Below, in pieces: positions 1-7,751 of a stretch of DNA of 64,000 bases (position 1 is its first letter; the number at the start of each line of letters is the position of its first letter). The position numbers were made by a program, and so were the translations under genes. The notes under the pieces are model-generated. The model did no database searches and was not told where the DNA came from. It worked only from the letters and a program-made list of their open reading frames with translations. The DNA is from Paenibacillus sp. An7 (GTDB taxonomy: Bacteria; Bacillota; Bacilli; Paenibacillales; Paenibacillaceae): NCBI RefSeq assembly GCF_009870785.1, contig NZ_WTWX01000015.1, forward strand, positions 1-64,000, given 5' to 3'.

Positions 1-8
1 ACACAGCA

Positions 9-61
9 GGGAGCAGCTTACCAGTTGGCAGCTGCTCCCTTTTTGTTATGCAAACCGGCAG
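9..61 (+). repeat. Terminator-like repeat, copy A
   Basis: A 10-bp stem (GGGAGCAGCT at 9-18 with AGCTGCTCCC at 30-39) is followed by a T run and then GTTATGCAAACCGGCAG (45-61). The hairpin can act as an intrinsic terminator for a gene to the left of the window. The same structure, ending in the same 17 bases, recurs at 724-774. Confidence 0.7.
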
Positions 62-153
62 TTTAGTTCCAATTTATGGTATCGTTTTGTTGAAGTATAA
101 AGACAAATATACTTTGGAGGGGGCAATCACTAGATGCTAGAAAGGGATATAGT

Positions 154-708
154 TTGTTGAAGATGTCAGTCGTGTGGCTTCTCATACTCGGAGTCCTTCT
201 AACGGCTCTAACTGCTGGCATTTGGCTAGTCTTACCGCGTGAAGTAGATGTACGACTGGAAGGGGTAAAGTACCGTCTAGGCACGAAAAATGCCTCTGAG
301 GTCGAATCCGCCACCATCCTTATCGAAGGCACCGTCCGTCGAACGCTGAAAGGGCATCGAGTGTTCCAGGGAACTGTGGAGGTTGAAGGCGAGCCAATGC
401 CAGTACCTAAGGAACAAATGAAAAACCGTACGTTCATCGCTCGTAAGGGAGAAGGTTTTTTGTTAGTGTACCAATGGTTTGAGATCGGGGTCATAGGGAA
501 GAGTTTTCCGTTAGGCACGCTATATGCCGATGATGACTTTCGCCAAATTACACTTACACTTATTGAACAGCGGGAAGATGGCTCTGGGCATTGGAGTAGT
601 GGTGATGGTCTGATGCTGACAGCCCCAGCGAAGGACCGAACGGAGGCGATACATTTAGCCAACAAACTGATGTCGCACACCTTAAGAGGACTGCTGCCCT
701 TGAGCTAA
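154..708 (+). CDS. Membrane-anchored protein of unknown function
   Basis: I do not recognise a family. Residues about 4-27 form one hydrophobic helix (VVWLLILGVLLTALTAGIWL), followed by about 155 polar residues, so the protein is probably anchored with its C-terminal part outside. The start is uncertain: TTG at 154 has AAAGGG about 8 bases upstream, and ATG at 163 is an alternative. The strongest ribosome site (GGAGGGGG, 116-123) points instead to an ATG at 134, which opens an 8-codon reading frame ending at 160 across the start. Its stop codon runs directly into the repeat that precedes copy B. The gene is thus bracketed by two copies of one repeat. Confidence 0.6.
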   Translation: MLKMSVVWLLILGVLLTALTAGIWLVLPREVDVRLEGVKYRLGTKNASEVESATILIEGTVRRTLKGHRVFQGTVEVEGEPMPVPKEQMKNRTFIARKGEGFLLVYQWFEIGVIGKSFPLGTLYADDDFRQITLTLIEQREDGSGHWSSGDGLMLTAPAKDRTEAIHLANKLMSHTLRGLLPLS

Positions 709-774
709 CGGGAAACGATAGTTGGGGCAGCTTGCCAGTTGGCAGTTGCTCCTTTTAGTTATGCAAACCGGCAG
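705..774 (+). repeat. Terminator-like repeat, copy B, with 5' extension
   Basis: The stop codon of the upstream gene begins the motif TAACGGGAAACGATAG (706-721). A hairpin follows (GGGGCAGC and GCCAGTTGGC with GTTGCTCC, 724-752), then TTTTA and GTTATGCAAACCGGCAG (758-774), identical to the end of copy A. The outer parts are weakly complementary to each other, so the whole element can fold as one long imperfect hairpin. A similar 5' motif, TAACGGAAAAACTGATAG, occurs at 3391-3408. Confidence 0.6.
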
Positions 775-836
775 GATAAACCAATAGATTATCGAATTAT
801 AGGGTAAATAATCCGGAGTGTATAAGAGGTATAAGC

Positions 837-1016
837 GTGAATCAAGACTTTAACCGGGAGTGGTTAGTAAACAAGTTTGAGGAAATTCGCGAAAGAATTC
901 TTAAAGTGACAAGTCAGTTAGATGATGATCAACTCAACTGGAGACCTAATGAAGCAAGCCACAGTATATCAACACTTATTAAGCACATAGAGGGGAATAT
1001 TAAGGAAAGATGCTAA
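837..1016 (+). pseudogene. DinB-superfamily (DUF1572-like) N-terminal fragment
   Basis: The reading frame opens at GTG 837 with AGAGGT upstream and encodes 59 residues. They resemble the first helix bundle segment of DinB/DUF1572 proteins (FNREWLVNKFEEI near the start and LIKHIEGNIKER near the end). Such proteins are usually about 150-170 residues with His metal ligands, most of which are missing here. The sequence stops at TAA 1014 and joins immediately to a fragment of an unrelated flavoenzyme, so a deletion fused two dead genes. The family call is from memory of the motif pattern. Confidence 0.55.
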
Positions 1017-1017
1017 A

Positions 1018-1365
1018 GTCATTTTCGTTCAGTTGAAAAAAGCCGGGTTGGACTACATTCATGTAACAGAATATAAGGCTTGGGAACCTGCGTTTTAGAA
1101 GGAAGGACCTTCACAGGTGGAACTTGCAAAGAAATACGCAAAAACGATAATTATTGCTAATGGTTAACTTGAGAGCCCTTCAAAGGCATCCGAAATCATT
1201 GGACATGATAAGGCGGATCTTGTAACATTAGGCAAAAGAGCTTTGGCTAATCATGATTGGGTTGAAAGAGTCAAACAAGGAAAGTCGATAGCCGAGCTGG
1301 ATCAGGACAAAGTATTAAGACCTGACGCAACGATTAAAGATTATGAGATCCTTGCTAACTGGTAA
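1018..1365 (+). pseudogene. Old yellow enzyme (NADH:flavin oxidoreductase) C-terminal fragment
   Basis: In one frame the stretch reads as the C-terminal part of an OYE-family enzyme: LKKAGLDYIHVTEYKAWEPAF, then LAKKYAKTIIIANG, then DLVTLGKRALANHDWVERV, ending at TAA 1363. The frame is broken by TAG at 1096 and TAA at 1165. The N-terminal two thirds of the barrel are absent. There is no start or ribosome site, since it follows the DinB fragment directly. It is a dead remnant. Confidence 0.7.
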
Positions 1366-1495
1366 CCCACATTGTTTTTAGGCAACATTCTTTTATTGGA
1401 ATGGACAAACTCAAGTGACAACTGTAAACTTGGACAGACTGACTTCCCTATTAAGAATTTATACTCAGACCATATCAGAGTGAGCGACTATAAAA

Positions 1496-1541
1496 ATCAA
1501 GCAAAGAAAATCCGACTAACATCGGATTTTCTTTGCTTGAT
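1496..1541. repeat. 20-bp perfect inverted repeat
   Basis: Arms 1496-1515 and 1522-1541 are perfect complements around the 6-base loop CTAACA. The core arm is CAAGCAAAGAAAATCCGA. No T run follows on either strand, so it is not a standard intrinsic terminator. A short reading frame across it (1372-1578) shows no protein character and is not called. Confidence 0.7.
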
Positions 1542-1653
1542 AGGAGATACACTACCTTTTAGGATAGTAGCTATCTAATAAGTGCGTGCTTTTAGTACTT
1601 TTTTATTTGTGATACCGTAGCTCAATTCTGTTTTAAAGAAAAGGAGTAAACAC

Positions 1654-2523
1654 ATGTCTGCACATACTATTCGTCTACTAATGCCGCAATGGCAGGGCGG
1701 AAATAACATTTCATATCACTTTGGAGCTCAGCTTCTCGCATGGCTTGCACCGGTTTCGGATGATGAAACTATTGAAGTTCCGATTTCTACAGACCCTACA
1801 AATGATAAAAAAGAGGATGGGATTGTAGCCAAAAATCAAATTATACAACAGACCCTTTCAGCTTTAACTATTCTCCAGAATCGAAATCCTGAACGAGTAG
1901 TCGTTTTAGGGGGAGATTGCAGCGTTGAGCTTGCCCCGTTCGCTTATCTCGCCGAAAAATATCAAGATGATTTAGCGATATTGTGGATTGATGCCCATCC
2001 GGATATTAAAACGGCAGAATTGTACTCGCATTATCATGCGATGATCCTCGCTACTCTTCTCGGAGAAGGAGACACCGACCTAGCTTCGTTGGTTTCTTCC
2101 AAAGTAGACCCGAGTCGTTTAGTGTTCGCAGGAATTAACGATGAGAAGGAAAAATCACCTTACGTTTATAAAAAATTTAATTTTCCTAATGTAAGTTCAG
2201 AGGAGTTTTCTTCTTCTAGCGAAAAAGTGTTAGCTGCTTTGCGTGCAACGGGCGCTTCCCGCATTGCCATTCATTTTGATTTGGACGTGCTAGATATGCA
2301 CGAATTCCGTTCGCAAGGCATAGCTAGGCCAGATCGTTATGAGGAGTATGCACGCAAAGGGTTGAAACGTTCATCCATGCAGTCCGTGACTCGTTTAATA
2401 CAAGATGTAAACAACGAATTTGATGTTGTCGGGCTAGGCATTACGGAACATCTACCTTGGGATGCACTTTCGCTTTCAAAGATGCTTCATAACTTGCCAT
2501 TGTTGAAAAAACAAAAATTGTAA
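1654..2523 (+). CDS. Arginase-family (ureohydrolase fold) protein
   Basis: This 289-residue protein has the ordered metal motifs of the arginase/agmatinase family: GGDCS at 86-90, DAHPD at 113-117, a His-rich loop HYHAM at 126-130, and HFDLDVLD at 207-214 with Asp209 and Asp211. The family normally reads GGDHS, and here the first Mn-binding His is Cys89. The substrate is therefore unclear; arginine, agmatine or formiminoglutamate activity cannot be assumed. The ATG at 1654 has AAAGGAG 8 bases upstream. The gene stands alone and ends before a terminator at 2660. Family assignment is secure, function is not. Confidence 0.85.
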   Translation: MSAHTIRLLMPQWQGGNNISYHFGAQLLAWLAPVSDDETIEVPISTDPTNDKKEDGIVAKNQIIQQTLSALTILQNRNPERVVVLGGDCSVELAPFAYLAEKYQDDLAILWIDAHPDIKTAELYSHYHAMILATLLGEGDTDLASLVSSKVDPSRLVFAGINDEKEKSPYVYKKFNFPNVSSEEFSSSSEKVLAALRATGASRIAIHFDLDVLDMHEFRSQGIARPDRYEEYARKGLKRSSMQSVTRLIQDVNNEFDVVGLGITEHLPWDALSLSKMLHNLPLLKKQKL

Positions 2524-2659
2524 GTAGGTAGAAAGAGAAGTTTTTAATCGTATTTCCTTTGAGGAGAACTTTCGGCTTCGCTTCATAAGAAAAAAATAGG
2601 TTTAATTGAATCGATCATTAAACTTAAGGGACACGACAGTTCAATTACACATATTTTTG

Positions 2660-2690
2660 AGCAGGCTACCACAGCCTGCTCATTTTATTA
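2660..2690 (+). terminator. Intrinsic terminator after the arginase-family gene
   Basis: The stem GAGCAGGCT (2660-2668) with AGCCTGCTC (2674-2682) encloses a 5-base loop and is followed by ATTTTATT. The group II intron fragment starts about 7 bases beyond it. Confidence 0.8.
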
Positions 2691-2696
2691 AGCGCG

Positions 2697-3205
2697 TGCC
2701 CAGCTAAGCACGCATCTTCTAGCCGGTGAAAGTCCGGTCACGGGAGGGGCCAAGCCTCCGTGTAGCTAGGATACCTACGTACGGTTGAAAACTGTGTGTA
2801 GAAGCGTATCGACAAAAGTATCTGTCGGAGACAGAGAGCGAGCAACATACCAGGCCGTAACATCAAGTGAATCCTGCCGCGTCGTCAAAAAGGCCTCGCA
2901 AGAGGAAGAGGGGAAGCCGAACCCCGGCATTATGGGTGAAGGCCACGGAAACTGCTAAGAACTTGGAGCGGCAGTGAAGAATCCTCCGGCGTAAGGGGAT
3001 CGGCATGGTATGAAGGAAGATGCAGTGAACTGGGGTGACCCTCCCCTGCACGGAATTTTTAAAAAAAAAAAGAAACCGTAACAAAGTGGTCTATAAGTCC
3101 AAAAGACGAAATGATCTACTTGCAGGAAGGGAGTCCGAGGGGCTCATAGTACTGAGGAACTGCAGGACAACACAACCTGCAGGAGGGAAGGAGCCTTGCT
3201 TTGTT
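2697..3205 (+). mobile_element. Group II intron, 5' fragment
   Basis: The stretch begins GTGCCCAGC within a short stem (GCGTGC with GCACGC). It continues with the conserved domain I pattern CCGGTGAAAGTCCGG, then GGGAGGGGCCAAGCCTCC, GAACCCCGGC, and later GACCCTCCC and GGAGTCCGAGGGGCTC. These are typical of the ribozyme part preceding the maturase gene. The reverse transcriptase body and domains V and VI are absent. Homopolymer runs (A at 3060-3071, T at 3210-3219) mark the decayed end. Its place directly behind a terminator hairpin is the known target preference of group IIC introns, but I cannot fix the class by eye. Confidence 0.75.
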
Positions 3206-3235
3206 CATGTTTTTTTTTTAGGAGGTATGAATTAG
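3035..3235 (+). pseudogene. Truncated N-terminus of the intron-encoded protein
   Basis: The 66-codon frame contains RRNDLLAGRESEGLIV followed by TTQPAGGKEPC. This resembles the leader peptide region that precedes the reverse transcriptase in many bacterial group II intron proteins (pattern ...GRESEGPIV...). No RT domain follows; the frame ends just after a T run at 3210-3219. It is probably not a functional gene. Confidence 0.45.
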
Positions 3236-3377
3236 TGAATGCCAAACGGCTAACGACACCGAAGGAAAACATTCTACAACTTATGCTGCTATAGCATACG
3301 CTCTTTTATACTTAGCTAGTGTTATATCTGTCTGTACAGCAGTAATTCTAAGAAAAATTACTCAATTAAAAAAATGA
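3235..3377 (+). pseudogene. Possible small membrane protein split by a frameshift
   Basis: AGGAGG at 3220-3225 precedes a GTG at 3235 that opens the frame VNAKRLTTPKENILQLMLL and stops at TAG. The overlapping frame continues with a convincing membrane helix (AIAYALLYLASVISVCTAVI) and a basic tail, ending at TGA 3375. One base change would join them into a single protein of about 47 residues. I have no family for it, and the call rests only on this pattern. Confidence 0.3.
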
Positions 3378-3473
3378 ACTACTCATTTGAACTAACGGAA
3401 AAACTGATAGTGGAGGGGCTTGAATATAGGAGTTCCTCTATTCCATATTAAATCTCATAAAAGGAGTGATTTC

Positions 3474-3662
3474 ATGACCAAATATACTTGTCCATGTTGT
3501 GGGTATAAAACTCTTGATGAAGAACCACCTGGAACATATGAGACTTGCGATGTTTGTGATTGGCAAGAGGATGCTGTAATGAATGAAAACCCAGATTATT
3601 GGGGCGGTGCGAATGCAGTATGTTTGAGACAAGCAAAGAAACTTTATGAAATTTGCGGCTAA
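3474..3662 (+). CDS. Cysteine-rich CPCC protein, N-terminal part (frameshifted)
   Basis: The ATG at 3474 has AAGGAG 8 bases upstream. The 62 residues contain CPCCGYKTLDE, then CDVCDW and PDYWGGANAVCLRQAKK, which is the Cys_rich_CPCC domain: two Cys pairs probably binding one zinc. Complete family members run on after the RQA helix. Here the frame stops at 3662 while the continuation sits in the overlapping frame at 3646. The protein is therefore probably cut by a one-base shift near 3645. CPCC proteins are often found among toxin-immunity genes; no toxin is visible here. Confidence 0.75.
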   Translation: MTKYTCPCCGYKTLDEEPPGTYETCDVCDWQEDAVMNENPDYWGGANAVCLRQAKKLYEICG

Positions 3663-3933
3663 GGAAAAGAAATCTTTAGACAACGTAGTTCCAAGAAACG
3701 ATTACGAACAAGACCCTTCATGGAAACCAGTGTGGGAAAATGAAGTAAACCTAGATGAAGCGAAACTTGCGGAAATACAAATCGACGGTAATGTTATAGA
3801 TAAAAGGTTTCAGGAGTCCATTAATATTAATGACTTTTTAGACGCATATACTGAATTTCTTGAAGCAAAGGGATGGGGCTTTGGTGGTGAAATTAAACAA
3901 AGAAGTACCCTAATTGAAAAACCAAAACGTTGA
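3646..3933 (+). CDS. CPCC protein C-terminal part, or separate small protein
   Basis: This 95-codon frame overlaps the CPCC frame by 17 bases. It starts MKFAAKEKKSLDNVV and includes DPSWKPVWE, the segment that normally follows RQAKK in full-length CPCC proteins. The second half (INDFLDAYTEFLEAKGWGFGGEI) looks like the end of a small YggL- or immunity-like fold, which I cannot name. The ATG at 3646 has no good ribosome site. The simplest reading is one gene of about 150 codons broken by a frameshift; translational coupling of two genes is the alternative. Confidence 0.55.
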   Translation: MKFAAKEKKSLDNVVPRNDYEQDPSWKPVWENEVNLDEAKLAEIQIDGNVIDKRFQESININDFLDAYTEFLEAKGWGFGGEIKQRSTLIEKPKR

Positions 3934-4907
3934 TTTGATAAATGCAATAATAGAACGGAAGTTATTCAATTAACGGAAAAACCTTAATTTTAATAAGAAC
4001 ATGTAAGCAGCCGCTCAAACAACCGGCTGTTTTTTTATTGAGGTCATCGGCAGGATAGTAGTTCTTAAGTTTCCCGAACTCAGCATCCTTAAATGACATA
4101 TGTACAAAATACGGGTTTTGTGTAGATGTATAAGTGAAAAAGCTTATGGATCAAGATTTTTACCATTTATAGTTCAATTATTTGACCTTCATATTGATTA
4201 AGCTTATGAGTCTTTGCTTCTTTCTTTGTTCATTACAGCTTTTTTTGTTGCTGTTTACTTTCCCTTAGTTTTTCTAATTCCAAACGATTGATTAATTACA
4301 ACTCACAATGATCAAAGTTATATAAAAATTTTTAATTAGTAATTTCCATAATGTTCTTAACCACCTAATATTATTATTTTAAAATTAATATATCACATCA
4401 TCTAAATGTGATCATTAATATTCAAACTACGACAAATTTTAACCTTCACTCACTATATGCAGCATACTTTGATCTTTCAAATCCACTAACTAAATAAAAA
4501 ACCAGCTACTTTGCTCTTTCTTTTTAATCCTACTTATATTTCCATTATATATTCTCTGATCTGCTCACCTCATTGATTATATTACCATTATTTTCAAATT
4601 AATATTCACTGGATCTTCTGCATGTTCTTTTATGATCTACCACAATACCTTCCTCGAAATCAAAAAAACTGCAACATAATCCCACCAAATCTCCAATCCA
4701 ATCAATTGGATCTATTAACTACATGTTAAAAAACATCATAATCCCATCCTATTTGACAAAACCATTGATATTGCCACAAATTTTATCATTGGTTTGACAA
4801 AAGCTTTATAAATCGCGAACAAAGAGATTATACAATGAGTTTGTCTTTCAATAGCGAGCGTCTTCCGTCCGCCTTTGAAAACTATAATTATAATCGGGGG
4901 TAATGAA
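3934..4907. other. Gene-poor AT-rich interval
   Basis: Apart from a terminator at 4008-4037 I see no gene here. From about 4130 to 4860 the + strand is very AT-rich and pyrimidine-biased (many TCTTT and TTTTCT tracts). Two TTGACA hexamers (4753-4758 and 4794-4799) lie in the last part but lack well-spaced -10 boxes. The end of the interval must carry the promoter of the phn operon, which I cannot place. Confidence 0.5.
4008..4037 (+). terminator. Intrinsic terminator after the CPCC gene
   Basis: The stem CAGCCG (4008-4013) with CGGCTG (4024-4029) is followed by seven or eight T. Confidence 0.75.
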
Positions 4908-6014
4908 TTGAAAAAAAGAATCATGCTTTTCACGTTGTTCACTTTAGTCATGGTGCTAATCGCAGGTTGTGGAACCAGTGGTAGCAGTTCGCCGCAAAAC
5001 ACATCTTCCCTTTCCTCTTCTTCGTCAGGTGCGGATAACAATGAAACATCGAGTGACACAGGTTCTGAATCAAAGGATATTGAGAAGCTCCGAATCAGCT
5101 TTGTTCCATCCAAAGATCCAGAGGATATTATTACAGCAACGGATCCGCTAAAAGACTTACTAAAAACACAATTGGCAACGGAAGGTTTCAATGTTGGAGA
5201 AATCAGCATTGATGTAGGCACTACATATGAAGCTGTAGGCGAAGCTTTGACGGCAGGTACGACAGATATCGGATTTGTACCCGGTGGAACTTATGCTCTA
5301 TACGATGACGGTGCTGACGTTATTTTAACGGCAACACGAGCAGGATTATCTAATGATTCTGAATCACCTAAAGACTGGAACGATAACAAGCCAACCGAAC
5401 CAACAACTGACCAGGCAACGTACTATCGCTCCCTATTCATCGCAGGTCCTTCCGCTAAAGGACAGGCATTAGCTGAGAAAGTCAATAAAGGCGAAAGTCT
5501 GACATGGGAAGATGTAAACGATGCGAATTGGGCGGTAATGTCTACCTCCTCTTCTGCTGGATATATCTATCCTACGCTATGGCTTCAAGAAAACTTTAAT
5601 AAAAGCATTACAGATCTAGCACACGTGGTTACATCTGACTCATACGGCAGCTCCTTTGCACGTCTAGCAGCTAAGCAAGTTGATGTTATTGTTGCCTACG
5701 CAGATGCAAGACGCGACTACAGCGAACAATGGACGAATGAATTTAGTCGTCCAGCCTCGATCTGGGATGAGACCAATGTAATCGCCGTAACAGATGGAAT
5801 ATACAATGATACGATCAGCGTTAGTAAAAACAGCCCAATCATAACAGATGATTTCAAAAAAGCTCTTCAAAACGCGTTTATCTCCATTGCACAAACGGAA
5901 GAAGGCAAAAAAGTAATTGCGGTCTACAGCCATGAAGGTTACCAAGCAGCACAATCATCAGACTATGATGCAGAAAGAAAAGCGCAAGAAGTTATTAGAG
6001 AAATGAAAAAATAG
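4908..6014 (+). CDS. phnD: Phosphonate/phosphite-type ABC transporter substrate-binding lipoprotein
   Basis: The 368-residue protein starts best at TTG 4908, about 8 bases after CGGGGG. It begins with a lipoprotein signal ending in LIAGC (Cys21). A Ser/Asn-rich linker follows, then the periplasmic-binding fold typical of PhnD: RISFVPSKDPEDI near the start of the domain, TTYEAVGEALTAGTTDIGFVPGG, and SSAGYIYP in the middle. It would capture phosphonate, phosphite or a related oxyanion outside the membrane. It heads an operon with an ATPase and two permeases. No C-P lyase genes are in the window, so the ligand is open. Confidence 0.88.
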   Translation: MKKRIMLFTLFTLVMVLIAGCGTSGSSSPQNTSSLSSSSSGADNNETSSDTGSESKDIEKLRISFVPSKDPEDIITATDPLKDLLKTQLATEGFNVGEISIDVGTTYEAVGEALTAGTTDIGFVPGGTYALYDDGADVILTATRAGLSNDSESPKDWNDNKPTEPTTDQATYYRSLFIAGPSAKGQALAEKVNKGESLTWEDVNDANWAVMSTSSSAGYIYPTLWLQENFNKSITDLAHVVTSDSYGSSFARLAAKQVDVIVAYADARRDYSEQWTNEFSRPASIWDETNVIAVTDGIYNDTISVSKNSPIITDDFKKALQNAFISIAQTEEGKKVIAVYSHEGYQAAQSSDYDAERKAQEVIREMKK

Positions 6015-6129
6015 TAGATTATAAATCTTCTAGGTAGGTAAGCAGCTAAAAAAGCGAGAGCATCGTGTTTTTTAAGATGTTCTCCTTTTTCTGCTTGGCA
6101 GATGAAGACTATAAGATTGGAGTTTATCC

Positions 6130-6930
6130 ATGATCGAATTTATGAATGTACAAAAGACGTACCCGAACGGCACAATGGCTCTGAACAACATAAATCTAAA
6201 GATTGAACAAGGCGAATTTGTAGCCGTCATTGGTTTATCTGGCGCCGGCAAGTCGACACTGATCAGATGTATTAATCGAATGCACGACATAACAGATGGA
6301 CAGTTATTAGTAGACCATGTGGATGTATCGAAGTTACGCGGCAAACAAATTCGCCGTTTTCGAAAAAGAATTGGGATGATTTTCCAATCTTTTAATCTCG
6401 TCAATCGAATAAGTGTCATAAATAACGTACTCGTCTCTTTCGTACCGGATCTATCCCTATGGCGTAAGCTGACCGGCATTTTTACGAAAGAACAAAAACT
6501 CTTGGCATTAGAGGCTTTAGATAAAGTTGGAATTTTGGATAAGGCTTATATCCGTGTAGACCAGCTATCCGGCGGACAACAGCAGCGTGTCGCACTTGCC
6601 CGTACACTCGCTCAGAATCCAGATATCATCCTTGCGGATGAACCGATCGCTTCTCTTGACCCAGTAACTTCTAAAATCGTGATGGAAGATTTCAAAAGAA
6701 TTAATCAAACCATGAATATCTCCGTGATTATGAACATCCATCATGTAGAGGTCGCTTTGGAGTATGCGAACCGCATTATCGGGGTTCGTGAAGGAGAAAT
6801 TGTATTTGATGGTGCGCCTGCTGAGGTATCAAAGCGAGTTCTGAACAACATTTATGGAAATATCTCTGATTCTGAAGAGAAGAACGAAGAAGTTGCATCT
6901 ACGTTAGAGGTGGTTTCAGGACATGTATGA
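6130..6930 (+). CDS. phnC: Phosphonate/phosphite-type ABC transporter ATPase
   Basis: The 266-residue ABC ATPase has Walker A GLSGAGKST at 35-43, a Q-loop (MIFQSFNLVNRISV), the signature LSGGQQQR near 146 and Walker B IILADEP near 166. The Q-loop region with NVL and the LWRKLTGIFTKEQK insertion match PhnC proteins. It powers the permeases encoded next, overlapping the first by 8 bases. The acidic, Glu-rich C-terminal tail (SEEKNEEVAS) is of unknown purpose. Confidence 0.92.
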   Translation: MIEFMNVQKTYPNGTMALNNINLKIEQGEFVAVIGLSGAGKSTLIRCINRMHDITDGQLLVDHVDVSKLRGKQIRRFRKRIGMIFQSFNLVNRISVINNVLVSFVPDLSLWRKLTGIFTKEQKLLALEALDKVGILDKAYIRVDQLSGGQQQRVALARTLAQNPDIILADEPIASLDPVTSKIVMEDFKRINQTMNISVIMNIHHVEVALEYANRIIGVREGEIVFDGAPAEVSKRVLNNIYGNISDSEEKNEEVASTLEVVSGHV

Positions 6931-7738
6931 TAAACTCTTCCCTCCAAAAGAGCTGGTTCTGTCGAACGGGAAAATCATCATGGAAAAAAGATCTCGGCTC
7001 CCCTTCATATTCCTGATTCTTGCCGCCTTAACAGTGACATCCACCGAACTGACTGATTTCAATATTCAAATGCTCTTTGACCGGATAGATGAGTTTTTTA
7101 TGATTATAGGAGAGATGATTCCTCCTAAATGGAGTTACTTCCCTCACCTTTTGGATGCCATGTTTTCAACCTTGCAAATGTCATTCTTAGGATCTATTAT
7201 TGGCGCTGCTCTGGCTCTCCCATTCGCCATGTTAGCTTCTTCTAACGTCATTCGTAATAAATCCGTCGTAGCTGTATGTAAAATCATGCTCAGCCTGCTC
7301 AGAACGCTCCCTACGCTAGTAACGGCGCTGATCGCTACCTATGTGTTCGGCTTAGGTCCGATGGCAGGACTGGTGGCCATTATGCTCTTTACCCTCTCCT
7401 ATGTCGGTAAATTAGTATATGAACAGATCGAAAACGTCGATATGGGAGCTTTTGAAGCGATGGAATCCATTGGGATGAACCGTGTGGAGGCTTTTCGATA
7501 TGCGATATTTCCGCAGGTACTCTCTCGTTATCTATCTGCTTCTTTATTTTGTTTTGAGGGAAACGTACGATATGCGGCTATTCTCGGATACGTAGGTGCT
7601 GGAGGAATTGGTCTGCTGATCCATGAGAACATTGGCTGGCGAGATTATTCCAGAGTTGGAATGATTATTTTGTCGCTGATCGTCACCGTATATGTAATTG
7701 AGACCATCAGCGAGCATTTCAGAAAAAAGTTAACTTGA
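6923..7738 (+). CDS. phnE: Phosphonate/phosphite-type ABC transporter permease 1
   Basis: A 271-residue inner-membrane permease with about six helices. The coupling motif that contacts the ATPase is visible as EAMESIGMNRVEAFRYAIFP, followed by the C-terminal AILGYVGAGGIGLLI typical of PhnE. Its ATG lies inside the end of phnC (8-base overlap), so translation is probably coupled. A second, diverged permease gene follows, and the two likely form a heterodimeric channel. Confidence 0.9.
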   Translation: MYDKLFPPKELVLSNGKIIMEKRSRLPFIFLILAALTVTSTELTDFNIQMLFDRIDEFFMIIGEMIPPKWSYFPHLLDAMFSTLQMSFLGSIIGAALALPFAMLASSNVIRNKSVVAVCKIMLSLLRTLPTLVTALIATYVFGLGPMAGLVAIMLFTLSYVGKLVYEQIENVDMGAFEAMESIGMNRVEAFRYAIFPQVLSRYLSASLFCFEGNVRYAAILGYVGAGGIGLLIHENIGWRDYSRVGMIILSLIVTVYVIETISEHFRKKLT

Positions 7739-7751
7739 GGAGATTGATTGG

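Noticed and set aside
63-680. 205-codon minus-strand frame opposite the first gene
   Set aside because: It is a shadow of the plus-strand gene; the plus-strand product has a clear membrane anchor and coherent composition.
1372-1578. 68-codon plus-strand frame after the OYE remnant
   Set aside because: It runs through the 20-bp inverted repeat, has no ribosome site and no protein-like pattern.
2863-3084. 73-codon minus-strand frame in the intron region
   Set aside because: It overlaps the structured ribozyme sequence and has no ribosome site.
4753-4836. Two TTGACA hexamers as the phn promoter
   Set aside because: Neither has a TATAAT-like box at 16-18 bases; the nearest (TATACA at 4829) is 29 bases away from the second hexamer.
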